DNA of 64,000 nucleotides from Paracentrotus lividus (taxonomy: Eukaryota; Echinodermata; Echinoidea; Camarodonta; Echinidae): contig CALNVZ010002100.1 in NCBI GenBank assembly GCA_940671915.1, positions 20,406,656 through 20,470,655 on the forward strand, read 5' to 3'. The notes beneath the pieces are model-generated. The model made no database searches. It worked only from the letters and a program-made list of their open reading frames with translations, and was not told where the DNA came from. Every line of letters begins with the position of its first letter. Positions within the stretch are counted from its first letter, which is position 1. Of this stretch, positions 51,275 to 62,955 are shown piece after piece. A program made the translations under genes and the position numbers.

Positions 51275-51724
51275 CGGTATACTTACCGCACACGTAATGA
51301 TTTCGGATGTAGGCCCCTTTACATTTTCTCACCCCCTAGCCATGTACCCTGCCCACCCCTAATCTATATTTCTCACTCGCATTATACCCTTTGATCTCTG
51401 TAACTCTGACGGGCCGTCTTCCTCGGTTGGCAATCGAGTCAACACGCGGGCGAGCTTATCTGCGGTCATTCTACGGTGGATCATAATCCCAGTGCAGTCA
51501 TATGCGAGTTTTTAATGCGAGAGGCTATAGGCTCCATGTAAACTCCACTCAAGGAATCATTAAACTTGGAATATTATACACCGAGCTGTTCTTTAATATA
51601 TTGAATTTCTACTCTGCAACCGCGAGCATTATTTATTTGACATTTAATACAGTGAGCAGATAATTTGAATATATCGATCACACGATTTTGTTCGAAGTTG
51701 ATTTGAGAAAAGATCGCAACCCAA
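51275..51724. promoter_or_regulatory. Possible 5' region of a gene
   Basis: Slightly CpG-richer sequence (around 51,410-51,510) leading up to the ATG exon at 51,725. No TATA box or other decisive element seen. It would be the promoter and 5' UTR only if the exon call is right. Confidence 0.15.
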
Positions 51725-51745
51725 ATGGGCGACGACACAGAAAAG
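51725..51745 (+). CDS. Candidate first coding exon (7 codons)
   Basis: ATG in a reasonable context (CCAAATGGG, A at -3) encodes MGDDTEK and is followed directly by GTAAGGG, a good 5' splice site, with no intervening stop. The short acidic N-terminus is uninformative. If spliced to the second possible acceptor of the exon at 62,866, the frame stays open. The implied intron is about 11 kb, and other exons could lie between. No homology is claimed. Confidence 0.25.
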
Positions 51746-52712
51746 GTAAGGGATTAATATCTCATGATTTTATACTGTATCTTTAATAATTATGTACTTT
51801 CAGCGTGGAATGGAATATATTAATTTCATTGTTATCTTATTATTAGATTCATTTATTATTGTGCATGGTATTACAGGTTCAATATCATGATGAGTGTATA
51901 TTTATTTTATAATGAGTGATCTCTAAAATAAAATAAAAAAAACAATTTTTGTCTCATTCGTGTCAATGACCTTTGCTAAAGCAAGATTAACACTTGTTTC
52001 GTCAAATTTCGTTTCTTCAGTTTAATTAAACTCCAATATATTTTCTCCACACATACATAATTATTTTTGTGATTAATATAATACATGCACAGTTAATGAG
52101 GTATGATTTTTGAAGTATTATAAGGTATTATACTTGACCTATATCAGTCCCTCTAAAGTATGAATCAAATTTCAGGGCCGGAAATGCAAATTATTACTTC
52201 TTAACTCGTCACGAGTAAGACCCTGAACCACGGTGTACCAAGATGTCGGTATAGACATCATTTTGTTTATTTATTTTGTTCATAGTTAAATTCAAGTCGT
52301 AATTGGCGGCTAATGGCTGAACTTTTGATACATTCATTTTGTAGAAAATTATGTTAAAACAACACAGTTGTCAGGTCAGTAATAATATTTAAAAAAGATA
52401 CCCAAAACGCATATTCAAATCAGTAGCTGACAATTTGTCCTGCTATGTTTGAACAGTGACAGTCATATCTGTCTGATTTCATACATATCCATGCATGCTT
52501 GGCTGTCAGACATTCTCAGTCCTTATACGTGAGTCACACCGGTAAGACAATACAAACCTACACATAACTGGAAACAAATATTACATTGTCGTGAATGGTA
52601 AGTTAGGTTCGTTTGACGTCGACTTAAGTTGTATGACTTGCTCAAGTGCTTACTCTCACTCTCAATCTCTCTGTAATTGAAGAGCGTGAGATGTATAACT
52701 AAAAAACATTAA
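51746..52712. other. Non-coding stretch
   Basis: AT-rich, nothing recognised; would be intronic if the exon at 51,725 is real. Confidence 0.4.
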
Positions 52713-53162
52713 AGGGATGCAGTAACATTGAATGATATTCAAATCACATTTATTCGATTTAGCTTATTTTTGCCAACATAATTATAAACACTTAGGTCAG
52801 TCTGGTATCTCTGCAAAATTGCAAGCTAATTGCTTGCTTACCTTCGAGATATCAATGATTTCATACTCAAAATTATATAAAACCAACACCGGATGGTTTA
52901 TAAACATCGCGTGCTTTTTCCACAACACTCCATTTCCTGTTGTAAATTCCCTCCGTCCTCTTAGCGGCTGGTGTCGCTCTCAGCATGAGGGTACTGGTGT
53001 TCGGGCTGATATGCTGGGCATTGTTTGTGTTACACTCTGTTTTAAGGTAGTAATGACTTCCATTTGATCTGAAACTTTCCGTAGTTTGTTTTTACTGTTG
53101 GAGCAATATAATTTATTAATCTTGGTATAATTGCTCTTGTTTTTGAAAACTACTTAATCCCT
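52713..53162. mobile_element. 450-bp MITE flanked by TTAA
   Basis: Termini AGGGAT...ATCCCT are inverted, and TTAA stands directly on both sides (52,709-52,712 and 53,163-53,166). A TTAA duplication is the hallmark of piggyBac-type insertion. The 111-codon frame inside (52,732-53,067) parallels a shorter frame in the spacer copy but shows no transposase features, and the two are not conserved as proteins. Non-autonomous. Confidence 0.8.
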
Positions 53163-53166
53163 TTAA

Positions 53167-54708
53167 GACGCTTCGGATTTTTTTGTTTTTTAACATAATT
53201 TCGTGAGCATGAAATATAGTACAGAGAATACCCTGTACTGTATTCTCAACATGTCCAATAAATAGAGAAATGAAATAAATTTAGTGAGAGACGAAGTCGT
53301 TTTATACCATATTTGTGTACATAGTAGTATGCGTTTTTTGAAAAGTGATATTAAATGGTGTCATTTCGGGTGCATTTAACATTATATTTATTGCTCTCTA
53401 AAAATTTAGATTATTAACTTTCCTTCAAATTGGCTCTATACATGCTTCGAAAATTGTCTTATATCAAATGTGACCCCTCACTAAAATTCATATCAAGTGG
53501 ATTATAGTACCCTTTTCACACTTGGGTTTGTTTTGTCTATTTTGGCATCATTTATCAATTGCTTAATTCTCGTTATGGAACTTTCCATTGTTTTTTTCTT
53601 CAAAACACTTCACCGTGAAACTTCGCAGCAATTGTTGTAAATTGATCATTTTTTTTTTATTTTATTTTTTTTTTTTTTGGGGGGGGGGAGGGGCAGACTT
53701 TTAGTTTGTTATTTTCCGAAAACAATATACCCGAACACGTGTTCAGCTAATTTGTTTTGTATTTTATTACTATTTGCGTGATATATCTGCCTAAGTGACA
53801 ACGAATAAGCATGTTTAGTTCAAATCAACCTGAAAATTCGTGACACTTGTTCAGCATGTCTGGCACAAATTAATGTGAAATCTTACTTCGAGCATGTGTG
53901 TCTGATAGGCCTAGCTTCCTGTCACAACAAACTTACGTCATGTACGTGTCAAAGTGTTTGTTTTTCTTAAATCAAATTTATAATTTCCGAATCTCTCGTT
54001 AGAATTTGGTCTATGGCAAGCTGATTCATCATCAGCGACCTTAATCATTTTGATATGTGTCTTGCGGGGTTTCGTAACTTTTGTTAAGCAGAAGGGATCG
54101 TAACAGGTGGTGGTGGGACTTGAGGGGGGGGGGGGCTTCAAAGATTCATAATGGAAGGTGTACCAATGGAGTGGTTCGATACCTTCTCATCCTGTAAACG
54201 TGTATTCCAAGTGATTATTTCCAGGGGCTTCAATTTGTGAGGGGCGTGCACCGGATGCGCTTGTTGCTAATTGAACTAGTTTTTGTGATCTGATCTACCA
54301 CTTTCAACCTCAATTGCTAAAAATCGCCCCCCCCCAAAAAAAAAAAAAAATAAATAAATAAAAATAAATAAAAAAATCAGAAATCAGATCTTTAATTTGT
54401 TAATAATATATCAAAAGAAAAAAAAAAAACATGTTCACTATCACAGTGCAGTTCTTTATTGTCATTCTTGACTACAAAACCGCACGTACCCCAGAGCATG
54501 TAATTGCCTTTAACAACAGCTACCCCCCCCGCCCCCCCTGTATATTCCAGGGGCTTGCTAATCATCACGGCGTGTTAATTTTTCCCCGGTGTTTGGTGGA
54601 CCAGAAGAGAACTCCATCCGGGACGCGATCCGGGACAATAAAGCGCTCATACAATTATTTCCTGTCTACTTGGCCGTTTTATACATAAAGAATGAATTTC
54701 AGAATCAG
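53167..54708. other. Non-coding stretch with T/G and C/A homopolymer blocks
   Basis: Contains a T-run/G-run block at about 53,649-53,688, a G run at 54,125 and a C-run/A-run block at 54,326-54,350. No gene. Confidence 0.5.
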
Positions 54709-54805
54709 TGCCCATATTCATAAAACATCCATAGGCCTAGTTATCATAACTGTGTACGTTTTCCTGTGTAATTAGTGACAACTATAGGTTTTATGAATAT
54801 GGGCC
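54709..54805. mobile_element. Foldback element, ~97 bp
   Basis: GCCCATATTCATAAAAC on the left is inverted as GTTTTATGAATATGGGC on the right, with TAGGCCTA in the loop side. Too short to code; a MITE fragment or foldback element. Confidence 0.8.
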
Positions 54806-56644
54806 CAGCTGTTTACTTATGGAACGCCATGTGGGCAAACAAATTTGATTGTACGAAATTAACTTGAAGATGTATGAATTCATTGATAATAAGACCTCGA
54901 TCATTAGATATTTCGATGAGAAGCTGGGTTTTCGCGTCAAATCGCTCTGTCCATGAAATGTGACGACAACTTGAACTTTCGATTTGAATATGATAAAATT
55001 CGTTTGCGTTCCGTATACATAAACAATTTATTCAAATACCGATTCTGGTCCGTTTGACAGGTATAACACAACACTAAAGTCCATGACCGGCTTCCGATTT
55101 ATAGTTCAAACCAAGAAAAAAAAGTCGTTTTTAGGACCACATTATTTTAACAATGAAGTGACTCATTTTGGTTATAGCATTGTATATGTTGTGGTTGATT
55201 GGTTGGTATTTTATTAAAGGCGGTTTTTCATGATTGAGAAGAGTTAAATAGCACTAACTCCACTTGTCGGATGTGGTACCAAGTCCTCCAAGGAAACCGT
55301 ATATCCGACATCATACCGGCTAGTCATTCATTGGTTAACCCCTAACTTCTTTTGATATATTCTTACAACCTCAAACGTCTTGTAAATATAGCAGAGATGC
55401 TTTTCGGCGTAGTTTTTCATGCCACTTGACCTACCTCCCCCCCGAAAAAAAAAAAGGAGAGGAGAGGAAGAAGAAGAAGAAATAGAAGCAGTGACTAAAA
55501 CATGTAACAAGATTTTCATCTCTATCTCCCAGATCGTACAATTTCTTTGATAAGCTCCATTCCCAGGCTTATGATAACGCGTGTTTGAATTAAAATGAAA
55601 TTTTGTTTAAATTTCGAAGCGATCGACTCTCTGCTTCTCAATACAGTCACGTGCCAAATTAAACGAACGCCCCATATAAAGTGCGCTCTTTGCTCTAAAA
55701 ATATCCGCGGGAACATTTCCCTCCTATTTCTCCACGATGTATTCTTGTCGTCTGCATTCATTGTTATTACATTTTGCATGCCAGTCACACTCGTGGACCT
55801 ACTCCAAATCAACACCAGATTGAACCAGAATATTACATTATCTCGAGAGGCAAGATGGTCGGTTTGAAGTCAGACTAGTTGTCTGACTGTGGCCGGGTAA
55901 TAATAGTAACCGAAGAAAAAGCGAGAGCTGAAATGTCAGACCGCGCCATGTTTTTAAGACACAATGAATACAAGAAAGTGATTGCTATTGAAGGTTAAGT
56001 GCAGGTTCAATTGGAAAAAAAAAAAAAAAAAGCACAAGAAATGAATATAGAGTTTCCCCCGTCAAAATTTGGTTTGAATACAAAGCGAAAATTGATGCTG
56101 GGGGAAAATAGTTGTAGCATTATGAATTGTTTGTTGTACTTAGATACTAACCACAAATAGGAGAATAATGAAACTGCACTGTATTAAACGTGACGTGAAT
56201 CAGAAACTTTTCTTTTTGTTTTATTCGGGGATATAATTCACATGGCATTTTTATGCTATGGAGCAGGCGATATGTGCCTCAAGGAAATAAACCTGAAGAT
56301 GTGTATGATTAGTGCCAAGGTTTTGTTTCATCTGTCATGTGAAGTACAAAACACTTGAATGTATATGGATAATATTTTTATTTTCTTGAGGGTATTTATA
56401 ACTATTTTCATTCCATTGTTTGGATCTTAGCAGAACTTTAGTTTCAAGAGCAATAACATACACGTATATCATATATATTTACGATATTATTGCTACCTGA
56501 TTATCAAAAGATTATCTACGTTGTCAATGACAAACATGATGAGAATCAAATGACATTTATACGTATCATATTTTTCTTATCAATATAATAATGATGATCA
56601 CAGATTGTTTAGATATAACCTCAGACATATCAATGACGGTTCTA
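54806..56644. other. Non-coding stretch
   Basis: Overlapping 90-97-codon frames on both strands at 55,522-55,867 lack recognisable motifs. A-runs near 55,447 and 56,012. No gene called. Confidence 0.45.
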
Positions 56645-56798
56645 GGACATCTCCCCGGAGGACAACTCCCCCGGGGACAATTCCCGGAGGACAGCTCCCC
56701 CGGAGGACAACCCTAACCCTAACCCTAACCCTAACCCTAACCCTATGTCCTCCGGGAATTGTCCCGGGGGAGTTGTCCTCGGGGGAGATGTCCTGATA
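56645..56798. mobile_element. Palindromic element with telomere-like loop
   Basis: The left arm GGACATCTCCCCGGAGGACA continues with CTCCCCCGGGGACAATTCCC and further GGAGGACA units; the right arm is nearly its exact reverse complement and ends GGGGGAGATGTCC. The loop is a perfect array of about six CCCTAA units (about 56,710-56,745). The arms themselves consist of repeated GGACANCTCCCC-type units. Confidence 0.9.
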
Positions 56799-58350
56799 CG
56801 ATCAATGACACATGTACCTATATAAAACACTTGTGATTCAGACTGCTGTGGTTTTCTTGCATTTCAAAAAAAAAAAAAAAAAACGTGTGCTCGCCACACA
56901 TTCTAATCCGAGAAACTCCGAATGCGGTCCATTTGAATAAAATAATCATTATCATTGTCAAAAGATATAAAATTTGTTACATCTGTTTTGTATGTGTTGT
57001 TGTTGTGTTGTTGTTGTCTTTTTTTTTTTTTTGGGGGGGGGTCGTTCATTGAACATTCGGTTCATTTCAAGAAAATTTGCACCTGCGCCCACTATTTTCA
57101 ATTTTTCCAAATGGGCCTCCTCCTTTCCAATCTGTGACTGGATACAAATTCTCAATCGATACTAACACCTCTAGAGTACTTGTCGATTAGGTATCTGATT
57201 ATATCGCTCGATGAGAAAGCCATCAAGGGTAAGTAATTGATTTTACCTAAGTGTTTATTCCAGGGTCCCTATACCCTGGAGTATAAGCTCATTAGTATAC
57301 GTGTCTTAGAAGTGATTACATAACATAGCGTGTAACATGATTTGTGTTAAAAGCATTCCGATTATAATGTGCACCCTGTACAGTGCTAATCCGTTTTAGA
57401 ATCTGTGGATAAACTTTGTTTCAAATGATTGCATAATACAAAGTGTCAAATGAGGAACATTGAAAGGCTATTTTTGCACGTAAAAAGAATCCAAACAAAA
57501 ATAAAATCATGATCATGCACAAATATGCAACACATACTCCATCCCTCTTCTCCTCTACTATGCATTCACCTTATTCACCTGAAAACATCGATTACGATAT
57601 TCCAGAAAACCAAGTTAATTTCCCAGTGTCTACATACATGTCGATAAGTGGATCTGATTAAGATAAAATAGTGAATAAATAAAGAAGTTAAGCGAGGTGT
57701 TTGTGTCAACATCACCAAAGCTTCTTTAATGTTTAACCTGTCTTTCAATGGACAACTCCCCTTATAACTCACAGATAAAATACTCAGTAATGGAATTTCA
57801 GTAAAAAAAAACTTTTGTTTGTAATCCTTTATAACCTAGTTACCTCACATGAAGATCCCTACACTCTGTTTATCACTAATGTGAGACGAGCTGAAGTGAA
57901 TATTGAGCTAATGGATGGTGGAGGTGAAGGACAAACAAGATGAACCGATAAGAAAATTTTAAAGAAGATGACACAGAAAGATAGAAAGATTGAGGGCGAT
58001 TGTACGCCACAACCACCACCAGTGATAAGTGCGCCGTAATGCTAAGTCATACAGACACATACGTTGAGTTACGTCTGCGTTGCGTCAAAAATGTCTTCTT
58101 TTTGGTCCTCCTGTGGATCCTTCCCGGCATAGCTAGCAGTGGAAATAGTGATAATTTCGTTCACCCAATAAATTAAAGAAATGCATAAGAAATGGTAGAA
58201 TAGAAGATGAAATAAAGATAAAACAACAAAAAAATGTAACTAAACGTAAGTGTCTGTGTGACTGTACAGTAGCATTACACTTGTTAACTTAGTGTCTGCA
58301 ACCATGCACTTCGTCTTACTATAATCGAGGAGGCTCAATCTTCTTGCTAT
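56799..58350. other. Non-coding stretch
   Basis: Includes an A run at about 56,867-56,883 and a T-run/G-run block at about 57,018-57,042. No gene. Confidence 0.5.
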
Positions 58351-58425
58351 AACTTAGTATAACCCTATTCCAAAACCCTTTTACACCCATAGGTCTTGAT
58401 GGAATAAAACCTGAAGCATAGTGGG
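58351..58425 (+). repeat. Partial dispersed repeat, possible copy 3
   Basis: TATAACCCTATTCC...ACACCCATAGG...GGAATAAAACCTGAAGCATAGTGGGATCAACACG resembles the 3' part of the repeats at 1,619 and 5,778 (AATAAAGCCTGGAGCGATTGACAC). Short and diverged. Confidence 0.4.
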
Positions 58426-58860
58426 ATCAACACGCAAGATACATGTCTAGACGACTTGCACATAATATAATGAGACTGTATTTTCGATTCTTTTTAGTAT
58501 TCCCAGGTGGTTCGATGAGAGGTGGGAATGCCCTCAAGAAAGGTTACAAGATGAATATTCAATGCGATCGGACATCGACAAATTCGAATATGGTACAGGG
58601 GTGTCTACACCATGCGTCCTATTGGTTACACCTTAACAATAATTACAAAAAAAGTAATAATGATTTTGAATAAAGGTTGAGGCTCATAAGCATTTATCGT
58701 ATTAAGTTTCGGTCAATGATCAGGTGATGACGGGATCTTCCCACTAGACCAAGGGTCCACGAGGATGAAGATTAACGGGGCCGATTTTTCTCGAAGCGTA
58801 TTTTCTTTATATGTCATTGTATGTAGACAAACATCCTATATGAAAGAAAATACGATACGA

Positions 58861-58980
58861 AATAATAATAATAATAATAATAATAATGCTATTTGTATTG
58901 CGCAAGTATTCCCTCTGTAGAGTGCTCAAGGCGTATCATATTTTTTTATTATTATATTATAAATAAGTCATTTCTATTTT
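58861..58980 (+). repeat. AAT microsatellite and GCGC-containing tail
   Basis: Nine AAT/ATA triplets (58,861-58,887) are followed by TGCTATTTGTATTGCGCAAG and GAGTGCTCAAGGCG. A triplet run joined to such a tail suggests an interspersed repeat end; the family is not identified. Confidence 0.6.
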
Positions 58981-59704
58981 GTAAACGGTATACTTCAATC
59001 AAGATGAAATAAATAGCCTTTCATCGTATGTAAAGTAAAACGAAATAAAACTTACCCGTCCATTTACGTATTGTATTGACGCCGATTAGATAATGATCGT
59101 AAAATAAATCATTATTATCTGATAAGTTGATTAATAAAGATGTGTCTGTTTCAAATCATGTATACGTAAGATTAAACTGTTATCTTGGTAAACATGATAA
59201 AACACTGGGTAAATATTTCGTCATAGCGTAATCATATTGTTTTGTTATAGAATATGGTTAGTGACGAAGCAAAGAATAGGGTGATTTCGTTCTATGTTAT
59301 GATGTTCAGCGAGAATGTTTAAAAATATGTCTAATTCAGAACATTAATCGTGATAGTGATCAAATCGAATCCAGGTAAGTAATATTTTTAGTAATTTTAC
59401 GAACAGAGTTGATGTTGACACGCACTTAAATGCAGGATTCGAAGCTCTGCGAAATTAAACGCTGTAGATCAAAACGTCGCTGGAGGATCTGTTATACATT
59501 CGAATATTTACGTAATGTCCGTGGTGCAGAACTTTCAAAACAACGACGCCGCCATCTTTGATTGAGCTGAGAGATCATCATTGACATAGACCTCTAGTTT
59601 TGTTTTTATATACATGCTGAATAATTATAGTCAATACGCTAAATTTTTTCATAATTCTTGTCACAACCGGTCAGGCATTCGTCGTGCACCTCTCTTTGTT
59701 TGTT
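58981..59704. other. Non-coding stretch
   Basis: AT-rich. GCCGCCATCTTTG at about 59,550 resembles the YY1-type motif of metazoan promoters on the reverse strand, but no gene start follows. Confidence 0.35.
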
Positions 59705-60015
59705 CTGCGTTAGGGTTCGTAAAGAACCCTTGCGTCAGCCGCAGCTACAGCAATGTCGAATCGCATGATCGCAACGCAGGCTGCGGTACACCCAATGTGA
59801 GCATCATGGTATGAAACCCATTTAGCAGGGGCCGCGGAGCCTGAGGGCGGGGAGGGGGGGGGGGGGGGGGGGGAGGGGGGACCGCAGCCCCCCATTTTTC
59901 AGCCAACGTGTACAAAAACGCAAAAATGACCATACATTTGTGATTTTTAGCCTGTTCAGCCCCCCCCCACTTTTGGCTCAGCCCTTTAGTCAGTTTGAGG
60001 TTGGTTGGTGTTGTG
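59705..60015. repeat. G-run-rich segment, probable interspersed repeat
   Basis: Contains GGTTCGTAAAGAACC (short dyad), a long interrupted G run (59,847-59,880), then AGCCCCCCATTTTTCAGCC and GCCCCCCCCCACTTTTGG, a pair of similar motifs about 70 bp apart. The Pro-rich reverse-strand frames here are translations of the G run. Repeat status is inferred from composition and internal repetition only. Confidence 0.4.
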
Positions 60016-61830
60016 ACCAGGTCGTACAATTGACCTCATTGACTCGAAACCGTCCACTAATTTGCCTTTCACGACCGATATGTAGGCCCCCTTAATCTCC
60101 TTGTCCGACCGAGGTCGGTTTGGAATCGTTTCCAATGGTGTGACCGGGGCAGGATAATTGCTGATGGGAGCACTATGACGAGGGTAAACGAACGGTAGGG
60201 GGAAACCAATCGATTAGATCCTTGGGTAATGTTGTGGGTTAATAGTAGACCTACATCAAAGGGTATTTAGGAAGTGACCCTGGATACATAACATAATCAT
60301 GTCTCTCCCATGTACTCAAAGCAATTAAGAATGATTCCCATTTTAATGAAAGTTAAGTGTGCGTGCATGTGGCTGGGGACAATGCACCATGTTCTCGCTA
60401 TTATGTTGTGCTGACATGATTTCAAAATGTATTAATTAAAGTACTCGACGCAATTACGTTAAGTGTAGGAGTATGCATGCGCGAGTGTGGGGATGTGTGC
60501 GTAAGTGTGTGGGTGAGTGGAAGGATGTGTGTTGCGTGTTTGTTCATGTGCTTAGGGCCAGGGGCAGTATGGAATTTATGCTGACATCATTACAATGCAT
60601 TTTTTCGCGTTTTTCTTGAATCGATCAGTGCTCAGATTGCAAATGAAGCCATCAATATATGGCATATAGATCTACGGTAGGTTGTAAAGTACTGTTGATC
60701 ATGCGGTTAAAAATGGGGAAAAAAGGATATTTATTTCGAAGGTTTAATCGAAGCTATATACTTTCACCTTTCCACTTAAAACAGAATTAAAAAATTAAAA
60801 AAATTACATCACTTTTGACATGAAAATGCATAATCTAGAGTAGATAGCAACAAACTACTGTTTGGTGATGTGGTAAACTCATCAGGATAAACTACTGCTA
60901 AGCATTTATCAAATCAAAACAACACTGAAACTACGGTGATGATAAATACTACTTCAAAGATTGAGTTGATAATAAACTACGATTTTGACTTGTGCTTCCA
61001 TGGTACTTGGTAGAAATATTCTGTATCCACCGCGGTATAGATAACTATGAAAATTACAATGGCAGAGATACCGATTTTCTGAATTCTCTTGATTCCCTGA
61101 ATTTGCTTAAGTTAATTTTGCTGATGATAAAGATGATAATGATGATTATGGTGATAATTGATGATGATTGCGATGAATATTAAAGAGGTGACGATGATAG
61201 TGATGGTGGAGCCATTCATCATAGGTCATATAGGTGACTCTTTGTTTATGGAATTTAGTTTGTTTTTTATTCTATTTCATCCAGAGAGCACACTCCCTCC
61301 CCCTCGCTCCAACTTATTAGCTGTATCAATTCAATGTCATCAATACCTGACACAAGGACGATAACGGGGAAAAGAAATACATCTCATCGATCTCGATTCT
61401 AGTCCCGAAAGAGCCCGCCAGATTTGACCTACTTACAGTCTGGCTACTCGGCGATTAAATTTAGACATAGGATGCTTATTTCATCTCCGGGACCTCCTCG
61501 GGTCGCGATTCTTTACACCGTGGTCTTAATACTTTCGCTTAAAATACCGGGTGAATTCAATAATAATCACGCATGCCGATTACCCGTGTCACGTCTAGAG
61601 GGAAACGTAAGACATATGCAATTAAAAAACTAGCCTATTATGTTATCAAGTTCGGAGGGGAACTATATCCGATGTTCCCATTGATCATGATTGGGGAAAT
61701 TGAAAATCTATACCCGATAGCAATGATAGCTAATGTTATAGTTCTGATTTGACTCAATATGACACGATTCGAAACAAACAATCGACCTCGTGAAATGGTA
61801 GGAGGAGCCAATCATATCAGGTCAACACTC

Positions 61831-61832
<2 letters not shown>
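60016..61832. other. Non-coding stretch
   Basis: Includes TG-rich sequence near 60,480-60,545 and GAT repeats near 61,125-61,205. A 69-codon forward frame (61,424-61,633) contains a possible donor (AACGTAAGA) but no acceptor or known motif. Confidence 0.4.
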
Positions 61833-61911
<79 letters not shown>

Positions 61912-61950
61912 AGAAGAAGAAAAAGAAGAAGAAGAACAACAACAACAACA
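61833..61950 (+). repeat. A77 tract followed by GAA and CAA triplets
   Basis: Seventy-seven consecutive A (61,833-61,909), then GAA repeats and CAA repeats. It could be the tail of a retroposed sequence inserted in forward orientation, but no recognisable retroposon body precedes it. Poly-Lys and poly-Phe frames here are artefacts. Confidence 0.9.
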
Positions 61951-62865
61951 AAATACTCTTTCCGACCTCAATGTTTCTGTTAAATTCGCCTTTATATTAT
62001 AATCTCGTGTGTTGCGAGATAACACATTGCTAAAAAATAATGTCACATCTTGATTTATTATAATGCTTTGTGAAGAAATAAACAGCAGTCGACCATTGGA
62101 ATTAAAAGAGATAAAGAGAGAGAAAACAAGCAAAAACAACAAAAAGGGAGACATATTTGTCAATACGCCTTACTGATCAGATCGACACCATACCACATCA
62201 ATTTCAAAATTGCATGAACACAAAATGAGGAAAATGTTGTCAATTATTAACTGTCGGTTTGGTAGGTTGACTTTGAACATGAGATCCAACGCCGAATAGG
62301 AAGTAAACATTGTTAGACCTTTTGCTGAACCTGGCGACAGGAAACCTATAATAATCGAAAAATGTCAGTTTATATCCTGGTTTGTATACTACCGTACAAT
62401 GTATAAGTATGAGTAATGTATGTTTGTGAGCTGAGGGTTTTTAAGAGACTGTCATCCAGTGATGGGCGATGTAATAATACCTCAATGACATGAAATTAAA
62501 AAATATTATCTCATTCATGAAATAAAATAAGCTCATTCCTTACTCCTGCTTCATACTTTATTTGAGTCAAGTAACTTATCATTATTGAATACTATCGGGT
62601 CTACAATATTAACAAGCACTGCTTCTTGGTGAACCTCTCCATTTCCAGCGTAATATTGGTGTTTGAAATATATAATTCTGATAAAGAATTATATCATATT
62701 TTATATCGAATGTTTGCTATTTCAATCGTTTATCCAAGGATAATATATTTTTATGAAATTTGTATTCTTTTGTTGGAAATGGGGGGAAAATGAATTGACT
62801 TGAAAATACTATTTTTTTAGATTATTATTTATTTTTTACTGTATCTTTTTTCTTTGATCATACAG
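61951..62865. other. Non-coding stretch, ends in splice acceptor signal
   Basis: AT-rich. The last 40 bases form a pyrimidine-rich tract ending TTTCTTTGATCATACAG, a good 3' splice site for the exon that follows. Confidence 0.45.
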
Positions 62866-62955
62866 GTTGCAAGGTATGCGGTGGATTACACTGTGGCCCT
62901 GGTTTGGTGCTAGGGATAGTAGCATGCATCTACTTTATAATCATCCTACCATCGG
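62866..62955 (+). CDS. Candidate internal exon with a membrane segment
   Basis: Bounded by a strong acceptor (polypyrimidine tract, TACAG) and a donor matching consensus (GGGTAAGT). One frame (codons from 62,868) is open throughout and reads CKVCGGLHCGPG followed by LVLGIVACIYFIIILPS: a Cys-rich start and a hydrophobic stretch long enough to cross a membrane. A second possible acceptor (GCAAG, ending 62,873) would join it in frame to the exon at 51,725. With the first acceptor that join hits an in-frame TAG. I do not recognise the family; a multi-pass membrane protein is a guess. Confidence 0.35.

Noticed and set aside
55522..55867. Overlapping 97- and 90-codon frames, considered as a Tc1-type transposase fragment
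   Set aside because: No DDE-type motif or helix-turn-helix could be identified in either strand, and no partner inverted repeat for the CAGTCACGTGCC-like motif was found.
59534..59575. YY1-like promoter motif (GCCGCCATCTTTG)
   Set aside because: Single motif without a gene start on the matching strand; could be chance.
61759..62163. Poly-Lys and poly-Phe frames
   Set aside because: Direct translations of the A77 tract and adjoining GAA/CAA triplets.
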